This document shows positions 1 through 6,617 of a DNA stretch of 11,023 nt, in pieces. The translations under genes and the position numbers were made by a program. Source of the stretch: Nostoc sp. CHAB 5715 (lineage in GTDB: Bacteria; Cyanobacteriota; Cyanobacteriia; Cyanobacteriales; Nostocaceae). A model generated the notes under the pieces. It saw nothing but the letters and a program-made list of their open reading frames with translations. It did not search any database and had not been told where the DNA came from. Where the stretch lies: positions 1 through 11,023 of the forward strand of contig NZ_JAIVFR010000118.1 in NCBI RefSeq assembly GCF_020829685.1, given 5' to 3'. Numbering within the stretch: position 1 is the stretch's first letter; the number at the start of each line of letters is the position of its first letter.

Positions 1-615
1 AAGAACAAGCTGCGCTTCATGCGCCCGTACCAGCAGCGTGCGGTGCTGCGCATTCAAGACGCCGTCAAGGCTGGCAAAACCCGCTTCCTGTTCGAGATGG
101 CGACCGGCACCGGCAAGACGCTGACCTCGGCCGCCGTCATCAAGCTGTTCCTGCGCACCGGTAACGCGCGCCGCGTGCTGTTCCTGGTGGACCGGGTCGA
201 GCTGGAGGGGCAGGCCCACAAGGCGTTCGTCGCGCTGCTGAAGAACGACTACACATCGTCCATCTACAAGGAAAACCGTGACGACTGGCGCAAGGCCGAG
301 GTTGTCGTGACGACGGTGCAGTCGCTGCTGTTCAACAACAAGTTCAAGCAGTTCGCGCCCACGGACTTCGACCTGGTCATCTCTGACGAAGCGCACCGCT
401 CGATCGGCGGCAACGCGCGCGCCGTGTTCGACTATTTCATGGGCTACAAGCTGGGCCTGACGGCAACGCCCAAGGACTACCTCAAGAAATACAACGCGGC
501 CAAACCCACCAAAGACCCGCGCGAAGCCGAACGGCGGCTGCTCTTGGACACCTACCGGACCTTTGGCTGTGACAGCGGCGAGCCCACGTACCGCTATTCG
601 CTGCTGAGGTGTTGA
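1..615 (+). CDS. Type I restriction HsdR-like DEAD/DEAH helicase fragment, partial at both ends
   Basis: This is an ATP-dependent translocase/helicase core of the kind found in type I restriction R subunits, which move DNA past the enzyme before cleavage. The frame is open from base 1, so the gene starts upstream. Counting from the Met at base 19, Walker A ATGTGKT is at residues 28-34, the DEAH box (SDEAHRS) at 122-128, and motif III GLTATP at 146-151. The match to the family runs to YRYSLL, where R subunits normally continue with a DG-type sequence. Here it reads Arg-Cys-stop, so the second RecA lobe, the C-terminal domain and any N-terminal nuclease domain are absent. Base composition is strikingly GC-rich with G/C third positions, unlike everything after ~610, and resembles a proteobacterium. 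The family call is confident. Whether it belongs to this genome is doubtful. Confidence 0.85.
   Translation, partial: KNKLRFMRPYQQRAVLRIQDAVKAGKTRFLFEMATGTGKTLTSAAVIKLFLRTGNARRVLFLVDRVELEGQAHKAFVALLKNDYTSSIYKENRDDWRKAEVVVTTVQSLLFNNKFKQFAPTDFDLVISDEAHRSIGGNARAVFDYFMGYKLGLTATPKDYLKKYNAAKPTKDPREAERRLLLDTYRTFGCDSGEPTYRYSLLRC
603..615. other. Abrupt composition and homology junction (likely chimeric join)
   Basis: Within about a dozen bases the helicase homology ends after YRYSLL and the sterol-desaturase homology begins at RDSYHALCH in a different frame. Base composition switches from GC-rich to AT-rich at the same place. Neither gene has a natural end here: the helicase loses its C-terminus and the desaturase its N-terminus. 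No integrase, direct repeat or tRNA is visible at the join. Confidence 0.75.
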
Positions 616-1754
616 GAGACAGCTACCATGCTTTGTGTCACCAAGTCAATTGGCTTGCTAAATGGCACAATAAGCACCACATGGCTTACCGCCGCGATTT
701 ATCAATAGTTTCCCTGAAAGTTTATCAAGAATCCCAACTCTATCACGACATTTTAGAATCAAGTTTACTGCTGGTGGTATTGGTAGTCATTGCCTTAATT
801 GTCCAGCATAAGGGGTTATGGCTGGGAGTAGCTTATGGTTGCACCTTCTTGTATGGCGCGTCTGTGCGATATTTCCAGGGAAAAATTGATACAGACTACA
901 ACCACCTACCCGGCCCTTTAGAGACAATACCATCCATTTGGTGGGTGAATCGGTCTTACCATTGGCGGCATCATTTTGATGATGTCAACGCTTACTACAG
1001 TGGTGTCTTTCCCATAGTGGATAAAATTCTTGGTACAGGACTGTCTCTCAAGGGTAAAACTATCGCTTTAACCGGAGCATCAGGAGCGTTGGGACAAGCA
1101 TTAGCGGCTGAACTTGTAAAGAATAATGCTAAAGTTGTGGCCTTAACCACTAATCCAGAAAAATTAGTAGAGCAAGTTGGAGTGAAGGTGGTTCCTTGGC
1201 AGTTAGGTAATGAAGCCGAACTGAGAAATAGTTTAGAGAAAGTAGATATTTTAATTATCAACCACGGAATCAATGTCTACGCCAGCCGCACCTCGGAAGC
1301 TATCAACTCTTCTTATGAGGTGAATACCTTTTCAGCATTGCGGTTGATGGATATATTTTTGACAACTGTAACAGGGCCACAAGCAAAAGCAACCAAGGAA
1401 ATCTGGGTAAACACTTCTGAGGCTGAGGTTTCTCCAGCACTAAGTCCGCTTTATGAACTCAGCAAAAGAGCGCTAGGAGATATTGTTACCCTGAAGCGTT
1501 TGGATGGGGATTGTGTAATTCGCAAGTTAATTCTTGGCCCATTTAAGAGTCAACTGAATCCTTATGGAGTGATGTCTGCACAGCAAGTTGCTCGTGCTAT
1601 CTTATTTTTCGCCCGGCGAGACTTCCGAAATATTATTGTGGCAATAAATCCTCTCACCTATCTGCTGTTTCCCTTAAAGGAAATTAGTACGTCGCTATAC
1701 TATCGACTTTTTAGCCGGAAAGCAAAAAGTGAACAGGACTTACGCAAACAATAG
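609..1754 (+). CDS. Bifunctional sterol desaturase/short-chain dehydrogenase, 5'-truncated
   Basis: This is a fusion of a membrane fatty-acid-hydroxylase/sterol-desaturase domain with a short-chain dehydrogenase (SDR), a combination I know from cyanobacteria; the substrate is unknown. In the 381-residue frame the di-iron histidine boxes are HALCH (7-11), HNKHH (20-24) and HWRHH (118-122). Hydrophobic membrane segments lie at about 53-68 and 72-88. The SDR part begins near 150 with the nucleotide-binding motif TGASGALG (155-162), then NHG (218-220) and the YxxxK pair Y282/K286. The nominal GTG start at 609 sits on the composition junction with only six residues before the first His box. The usual N-terminal membrane segment is therefore missing and the true start is not in this window. 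The C-terminus ends naturally at TAG. Confidence 0.85.
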   Translation: MLRDSYHALCHQVNWLAKWHNKHHMAYRRDLSIVSLKVYQESQLYHDILESSLLLVVLVVIALIVQHKGLWLGVAYGCTFLYGASVRYFQGKIDTDYNHLPGPLETIPSIWWVNRSYHWRHHFDDVNAYYSGVFPIVDKILGTGLSLKGKTIALTGASGALGQALAAELVKNNAKVVALTTNPEKLVEQVGVKVVPWQLGNEAELRNSLEKVDILIINHGINVYASRTSEAINSSYEVNTFSALRLMDIFLTTVTGPQAKATKEIWVNTSEAEVSPALSPLYELSKRALGDIVTLKRLDGDCVIRKLILGPFKSQLNPYGVMSAQQVARAILFFARRDFRNIIVAINPLTYLLFPLKEISTSLYYRLFSRKAKSEQDLRKQ

Positions 1755-1779
1755 CCGAAAAGAATAATTTTCTTCTTAG

Positions 1780-1799
1780 GGGCAATTTATGAATTGCCC
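1780..1799. repeat. Perfect 8-bp inverted repeat, possible terminator
   Basis: GGGCAATT, a TATG loop, then AATTGCCC, starting 25 bases after the SDR stop codon. Similar GGGGCAATTCATGAATTGCCCC-type palindromes are, to my knowledge, dispersed repeats in Nostoc genomes. There is no T-run after it, so a Rho-independent terminator role is possible but not supported. Confidence 0.5.
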
Positions 1800-1816
1800 T
1801 GAGTGGGTGTAGTTTT

Positions 1817-1869
1817 GCGTAGGCATAGCCCGCACTTCGGCTGCGCTCAGTGACCACCGCAGGCATCGC
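1817..1869. repeat. Nostoc-type dispersed intergenic repeat
   Basis: The segment begins GCGTAGGCATAGCCCGC and ends CCGCAGGCATCGC, around a core CTTCGGCTGCGCTCAGTGAC. It is GC-rich compared with its surroundings and matches the style of repeats I recall from Nostoc/Anabaena intergenic regions. It directly abuts the decayed gene copy that follows, so it may mark the breakpoint of that duplication. No gene is visible in it. Confidence 0.5.
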
Positions 1870-1871
1870 TG

Positions 1872-1973
1872 AGAGTAAGTACTGATTATTTAATGCTGAA
1901 AAAAGCCTATCCTTATGCACTTTTAAAATGGAAAGGTTATTCTATTGTAGATTTTGAGCAATTATTACCTTAA
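1872..1973 (+). pseudogene. Decayed duplicate of the 3' end of the 2020-2325 gene
   Basis: Translation gives 33 residues, beginning RVSTDYLMLKKAYPYALL and ending DFEQLLP-stop. It closely matches the C-terminal part of the complete gene downstream (RVSADYLMLKKAYSYALL and onward), also at DNA level over about 85 bases with few mismatches. There is no start codon or upstream portion; the similarity ends at a GCATCGCT next to the dispersed repeat. This copy reads GAG CAA where the downstream gene reads GAG TAA, so it keeps four more C-terminal residues (QLLP). It probably shows the ancestral C-terminus of the family. Confidence 0.8.
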
Positions 1974-2019
1974 CATAAAACACAGCTATACTATAAATTA
2001 AGTAATTATTATAAAATTT

Positions 2020-2325
2020 ATGACTAACCAAAGAAATGCTCCTCCTGCTGTTGATTGTGCACCCCTGGAATTACAAGGTGAATTAATTGCTATGCAAGAA
2101 TTAACGATTGAGGAATTATTAACTGTTGGTCAAAGTCAAGTTCCAGAAAGTCAACAAGAACTACATTTACAACTTTTAGAAAAAAATCAAAATCATCAGT
2201 TAAGTGAATCAGATAGATTATTGTTGCGATCGCTCCGAGTAAGTGCTGATTATTTAATGCTAAAAAAAGCATACTCTTATGCACTTTTAAAATGGAAAGG
2301 CTATTCTATTCTAGATTTTGAGTAA
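2020..2325 (+). CDS. Small helical protein paired with a downstream HNH gene; possible partner/antitoxin-like protein
   Basis: A 101-residue soluble protein, predicted to be mostly helical from its Leu/Glu/Gln-rich sequence. I recognise the general type from cyanobacteria: a short helical protein ending in LMLKKAY...LLKWKGY, encoded just upstream of an HNH endonuclease. The function is not established. The stop is 17 bases before the HNH start on the same strand, suggesting cotranscription. The ATG at 2020 has no clear Shine-Dalgarno. An internal ATG at 2092 (MQELTIEELL) is an alternative start giving a 77-residue protein. A HIP1 octamer lies inside the gene at 2226-2233. Compared with the fragment at 1872-1973, a CAA-to-TAA change has removed the last four residues. 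An antitoxin or nuclease-partner role is inferred only from the pairing. Confidence 0.7.
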   Translation: MTNQRNAPPAVDCAPLELQGELIAMQELTIEELLTVGQSQVPESQQELHLQLLEKNQNHQLSESDRLLLRSLRVSADYLMLKKAYSYALLKWKGYSILDFE

Positions 2326-2342
2326 TTAGTAAAGTAATAGCA

Positions 2343-2765
2343 GTGTCATCTATCCCTAAATCTATTCGTCAACAAGTCATTAATGAAGCTGGACATAGAT
2401 GTGAATATTGCCGCACATCTAGCCGTTTAATAGGTATGCCATTAGTAATGGATCATATCTTGCCCACTTCATTAGGGGGAAGTGATGAACGAGAAAATTT
2501 ATCTGCTTGTTGTTATCGCTGTAATGAATTTAAAGGAGCAAAAATAACTGCTAATGATCCTGTAACTAATGAAACTGTATCTTTGTTTAATCCTCGTCTA
2601 GAAAGATGGTTAGATCATTTTCAGTGGGCAAATGGTGGTACTCATATTATTGGGATAACTGCTAGTGGAAGGGCAACGGTTTTAGCTTTAAGATTAAACA
2701 ATGAAGATATTGTACAAGCTAGGGCAATTTGGGTTAGTTTAAATTGGCATCCTCCTAATGATTAA
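2343..2765 (+). CDS. HNH endonuclease
   Basis: A 140-residue HNH-family nuclease that would cut DNA using a His-metal finger. The N-terminal half holds the domain: a zinc-type CEYC pair (residues 20-23), the catalytic DHILPTSLGG segment (His about 38), the central Asn of ENLSACC, and a second cysteine pair in CYRC followed by NEFKG. The C-terminal half, about 80-140, is family-specific and ends naturally. The start is GTG at 2343, matching the usual family N-terminus (IPKSIRQQV), with no strong Shine-Dalgarno, so translation may be coupled to the upstream gene. It could be a mobile-element or defence nuclease, or a toxin-like partner of the upstream protein; sequence alone does not decide. 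All catalytic residues look intact. Confidence 0.9.
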   Translation: MSSIPKSIRQQVINEAGHRCEYCRTSSRLIGMPLVMDHILPTSLGGSDERENLSACCYRCNEFKGAKITANDPVTNETVSLFNPRLERWLDHFQWANGGTHIIGITASGRATVLALRLNNEDIVQARAIWVSLNWHPPND

Positions 2766-2834
2766 TGATGGGGATATTTTTGGTTTATTTCGCGCAAAGG
2801 AAGAAGGCGAAAATATAGTAATATTTTAAATAAG

Positions 2835-3089
2835 TTATAAATCGTCAAAGTCCAGTTTTCCAATTCCTGTAAAATCCTGAATTAAAGTAAAAAGTTCTTC
2901 TGTTTGCTGAAGCATTGGAGAATTAGTTTCTTTATCAATATCTCTGAGCTTTTCAATTTGCTCAAACAAAGTTCGGTCACGATACCATTGCCATTTTGTT
3001 TCACCCTCAATTAGTTCCTGTATACGGTTAAGTGAATCCTCAGCTAGTTTGAGAGCTTGAGTATGTTCTTCAGTCGAGATAAAATTCAA
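2835..3089 (-). CDS. Small acidic helical hypothetical protein downstream of xisI
   Basis: An 84-residue reading frame I do not recognise. It is rich in Glu, Asp, Lys and Leu, has no membrane segment, cysteines or obvious catalytic motif, and is predicted helical (EEHTQALKLAEDSL, TLFEQIEKLRDI). The nominal start is TTG at 3089, five bases after the xisI stop in another frame. The frame is also open further upstream inside xisI, so the true start is uncertain. Position suggests it is the last gene of the xisHI operon, translated by coupling. It ends 69 bases from the convergent HNH gene. It may be a real small gene or the tail of a decayed one. Confidence 0.5.
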   Translation of the reverse strand: MNFISTEEHTQALKLAEDSLNRIQELIEGETKWQWYRDRTLFEQIEKLRDIDKETNSPMLQQTEELFTLIQDFTGIGKLDFDDL

Positions 3090-3094
3090 AAGAT

Positions 3095-3400
3095 TTAAAC
3101 AGATGCAAAACCAGTAAACTGCCTGACATAAGGCGATCTAAAACCTAAAACAATATCTGTTGTCGGCACACCTAATTCTACTAATTGATTAGCTATTCCT
3201 TCTTCAGTAAAATCGCGCTGAATCCAAATCTTTCCATCTTTGATGCTAATATGAATCGGGCATCCATACACTCGTTCTTCATCATGCCATCCCACATATA
3301 CTAATAAGTAGCGATCGCGTTCTGTATCAAAGACAATTTCGGTATTTTCTAAATCTTCTTTAGGTCGCTCATTTGCATATTTATAGATGATGATTTTCAC
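3095..3400 (-). CDS. xisI: XisI-family protein, N-terminus altered by a nonsense codon
   Basis: XisI is one of the proteins controlling excision of the fdxN element in Anabaena heterocysts; most paralogues have no known role. Residues 30-101 carry the family core (VGWHDEERVYG, GKIWIQRDFTEEG, LGVP, DIVLGFRSP, VRQFTG). The family start is visible upstream: a good AGGAG and an ATG at 3427 reading MEKLDY, then TAG at 3409-3407, then ELVK in the same frame. A family member would read YYRELVK here, so loss of three bases probably created the stop. The GTG at 3400 follows the new AGG by five bases and could restart translation, giving this 101-residue product that lacks about ten residues. It is either a working restart or a young pseudogene. 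The original start overlaps the xisH remnant by 13 bases. Confidence 0.8.
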   Translation of the reverse strand: MKIIIYKYANERPKEDLENTEIVFDTERDRYLLVYVGWHDEERVYGCPIHISIKDGKIWIQRDFTEEGIANQLVELGVPTTDIVLGFRSPYVRQFTGFASV

Positions 3401-3414
3401 TAATTCCTAATAAT

Positions 3415-3574
3415 CTAATTTTTCCATAATACTATCTCCTGTTTCTGAATATTAAAAACGAATAATTTGATTTCATATCGTTCTAATACACTTTTAATAA
3501 AAGAATCTATAAAAAAGTCTTGGTAGATATCTTGAGATATTGCCAAAATTATGAAAAATATCTTTTGCTGACAT
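3415..3574 (-). pseudogene. xisH: xisH remnant with large internal deletion
   Basis: The segment begins with ATG at 3574 reading MSAKDIFHN, the XisH N-terminus also present in the second copy. It then jumps, out of frame, to the XisH C-terminus: AISQDIYQDFF ... YEIKLFVFNIQKQEIVLWKN and TAG at 3417-3415. The 160 bases compare with the 417 expected, so about 257 bases (the whole nuclease core) are gone and the two ends are in different frames. The end overlaps the following xisI start by 13 bases, exactly as in the other module. It lies 11 bases downstream of the intact xisI, confirming a tandem xisH-xisI-xisH-xisI arrangement. No functional product is expected. Confidence 0.85.
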
Positions 3575-3585
3575 ACAAAAAATGA

Positions 3586-3915
3586 TTAAACCGATGCAAA
3601 ACCAGTAAACTGTCTCACATGAGGTGATCTAAAACCTAAAACTATATCTGTTTTTGGTACTCCCAATTCTACTAATTCATTAGCTACACCTTCCTCTGTA
3701 AAATCGCACTGAATCCAGATTTTTCCATTGATAATATCTATATGAATCACCGAACCATAAGTCCGTTTTTCACCTTCCCAACCTAGATGAATTACTAAAT
3801 AGTGATTTTTTTGATTATCAAATATTAATTGTATTTCCGTTCCCTTGGCTAAATGACTTTCTGTATGTCTTGCTAATACTGTCTGTACTAATTCAGGATA
3901 ATTCATTCCTTCCAT
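3586..3915 (-). CDS. xisI: XisI-family protein (intact copy)
   Basis: A complete 109-residue XisI protein, close to the family's usual length of about 111. The ATG at 3915 has a strong GAGGAG Shine-Dalgarno about eight bases upstream. The N-terminal helix (MNYPELVQTVLARHTE) is followed by the strand-rich core: LGWEGEKRTYG, GKIWIQCDFTEEG, LGVPKTDIVLGFRSP and VRQFTGFASV. The last third is nearly identical to the second xisI at 3095, showing recent duplication or conversion. The start overlaps the frameshifted xisH end by 13 bases. In PCC 7120 the homologue acts with XisH and XisF in fdxN-element excision. No XisF recombinase or element boundary is visible here, so a direct excision role in this window is unproven. 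Confidence 0.92.
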   Translation of the reverse strand: MEGMNYPELVQTVLARHTESHLAKGTEIQLIFDNQKNHYLVIHLGWEGEKRTYGSVIHIDIINGKIWIQCDFTEEGVANELVELGVPKTDIVLGFRSPHVRQFTGFASV

Positions 3916-4318
3916 AAAATAATCTCCTCTTTGCTACTTTCAAATATCAATAATTTTAATTTATGTTCAGCAATTATTTCTTGAATCACAGATATCAGAA
4001 AAAAAGCTGTATATATTTCATAACTAATTGCTAAATATAAAATACGATCAGGTTCTTCTTTTCTTAAAATAGAACGGTAATTAATGTTTGTCCTAAAGCT
4101 GTATGAAATTCACTAATCGCTGATTTTCCCAAAAAAGATTTTATTTCAACTGCTATTTTTTCTCCTTCTTTTTCTGCTCCTAAAAGTCTTTCTACTCCTA
4201 AATCAAGACGAAATTCTATAGTATCTACTATAAATATTAAAGGATCATCAGTAATTAACCAACCATCTTTCTCTAAAGCTAACTTAACAGCATTATGAAA
4301 AAAATCTTTTGCTGACAT
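3903..4318 (-). pseudogene. xisH: xisH with a single frameshift
   Basis: XisH proteins have a PD-(D/E)xK nuclease-like fold and are usually 138 residues. From ATG at 4318 the frame gives 77 good residues ending ALGQ, including candidate active residues D39, E58 and K60 (AVEIK) and Q77. It then runs into TLITVLF-stop at 4064. Shifting frame at about 4085-4087 restores the family C-terminus (INYRSILRKEEPDRILYLAIS ... LLIFESSKEEIILWKE) and a TGA at 3905-3903. The total is 416 bases; adding one base gives exactly 138 codons plus stop, so a single-base deletion explains the break. The truncated 84-residue product keeps the nuclease-like motifs but loses the C-terminal strands. A sequencing error is possible, though the site is not a long homopolymer. 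Confidence 0.88.
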
Positions 4319-4391
4319 ACAAACTTACAATAACACCCTCCATCCTATTATATCCTCTCTCTCTGCCTCTGCATCTCTGCGAGAGAAACAC

Positions 4392-4422
4392 AAAAAAAAG
4401 GGATAAGCAAAACGCCTATCCC
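4392..4422 (-). terminator. Rho-independent terminator of ahcY
   Basis: Read on the minus strand, GGGATAGGC pairs with GCTTATCCC across a short T-rich loop (one G-T wobble), followed by eight T's at 4399-4392. It starts about 25 bases after the ahcY stop. The T-run lies only on the minus-strand side, so it serves ahcY and separates it from the xisHI cluster. Confidence 0.85.
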
Positions 4423-4446
4423 CCAAAAAATCAACTAATCAATGTA

Positions 4447-5730
<1,284 letters not shown>

Positions 5731-5756
5731 TTACCTCAAAAAATTAAAAAAAGCTA

Positions 5757-5769
5757 CGTAAAATTTACG
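5757..5769. promoter_or_regulatory. Perfect inverted repeat in the ahcY leader, possible operator
   Basis: CGTAAA, a single A, then TTTACG: a 6+1+6 perfect dyad about 33 bases upstream of the ahcY start codon. Its position fits a leader or promoter-proximal protein-binding site. I cannot name a regulator and no convincing -35/-10 pair stands out around it, so this is a weak call. Confidence 0.25.
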
Positions 5770-6106
5770 CACTCTATTAGGTTATTCTACTACTGCTGAT
5801 TTTTGCTTGTATGAAAGCAAATCACTAGTCAATAGTCCTCAAAACTAGCTTGACGTTTGATCGGTCTAATGTCAACTTCCTCCCCAGGTTCTTCCTTTTT
5901 GTTTTATCTCCAGTCTTGATCGGCAAATTTGGAAACTAACTGATTAGTATGGTATCTGCCCCAAAAATCATCAACTCCCTGCCATAGCAGTTCTCTATTT
6001 TGTTTGATAATTTTAAATTGAGTAGAAAGGCTTGACAGAGACTTAAGACTTTCACCATTTGCAGAAACCATGTAACCTACCTCTTGAATTTCATCGATAC
6101 CTACTA

Positions 6107-6206
6107 TAGCAATCCTAAATCATTCGTGAAAAGTTAGATCCCCGACTTCTTTAAGAAGTCGGGGATCTGGACACTGAGAATTTTCACAAATCAGATAGGA
6201 TTGCTA
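6107..6206. mobile_element. 100-bp MITE with TA target duplication
   Basis: The termini are imperfect inverted repeats: TAGCAATCCTA at each end, extending to about 26 bases with four mismatches and ending in GTGAAAA. TA dinucleotides flank it at 6105-6106 and 6207-6208. It has no coding capacity. The TA duplication and small size are typical of non-autonomous elements moved by IS630/Tc1-type transposases; that attribution is inferred. It interrupts the DUF4365-like gene and supplies its premature stop codon. The centre carries a long perfect palindrome. Confidence 0.88.
6136..6168. repeat. Perfect 16-bp palindrome inside the MITE
   Basis: AGATCCCCGACTTCTT, a single T, then its exact complement. 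This is a very stable hairpin on either strand. The same GATCCCCGACTTCTT-type palindrome is, as I recall, common in Nostoc intergenic regions. In transcripts across the interrupted gene it would form a strong stem and could stop or stabilise the message. Confidence 0.85.
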
Positions 6207-6511
6207 TATATAAGTGGGTGCTGGATAAGATGCTAAACCCATTACATTTTCTTTTGGCACTTTCACCTTCAAACGGTTATATTTTTTAGTGTAACCTTTT
6301 CTTGTTGTCTTCACTTGTACAAAGAAATAAGGAACAGATTTACCAGCCCCTACCAACTCTACAATAAAATCAACATATTGCCATTTATCTCCTAAAAACT
6401 GCGGCTTGAAAATAGGGCCAGCATGAGAGTGAAATTCTGTCATTAATACTGTAAAAATTGCTTCGCCTCTTTGCCCTAGTGCATCTCTCATTTATAGACC
6501 TATTTTAATCG

Positions 6512-6535
6512 AGCCTGCTTAACAAAGGGCAGGCT
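6512..6535. terminator. Hairpin downstream of acs, possible terminator
   Basis: AGCCTGC and GCAGGCT form a perfect 7-bp stem with a 10-base loop in the gap between acs and the DUF4365-like gene. The minus-strand side lacks a good T-run (the plus side has GTTTTG), so it is only a moderate candidate for ending acs transcription. Confidence 0.4.
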
Positions 6536-6617
6536 GTTTTGCCTACCCTACATTATTAAGTATTGCTTTGTGTTAGTTTGTTGTTAACAGACTCCTATTT
6601 TGAGAAATTTGCATTAC

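Larger units (their letters stand above)
5904..6491 (-). pseudogene. DUF4365-like protein gene interrupted by a MITE
   Basis: From ATG at 6491 the frame gives 95 residues (MRDALGQRGEAIFTVLM ... GLASYPAPTYI) and stops at a TAG that lies inside the inserted element. Directly beyond the element the same protein continues, VGIDEIQEVGYMVSANGE ... DDFWGR ... FADQDWR, to TAA at 5906-5904. Removing the 100-bp element plus one TA target duplicate (102 bases) joins the parts in frame and gives 161 residues. The VDFIVEL and FFVQVKTTRKG segments resemble the D...QxK core of DUF4365 or related nuclease-like folds; that family assignment is tentative. The gene lies between acs and ahcY on the same strand. 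The surviving 95-residue product keeps the presumed core but lacks the last 66 residues. Confidence 0.85.

Noticed and set aside
3095..4318. An fdxN-type programmed excision element
   Set aside because: XisH/XisI homologues alone do not define one. No XisF recombinase, no interrupted fdxN gene and no direct-repeat boundaries are visible.
4340..4385. CTCTCTGCCTCTGCATCTCTGCG-like stretch as a functional site
   Set aside because: It looks like a fragment of a common cyanobacterial CTCTGCG-type intergenic repeat, too short and degenerate to annotate separately.
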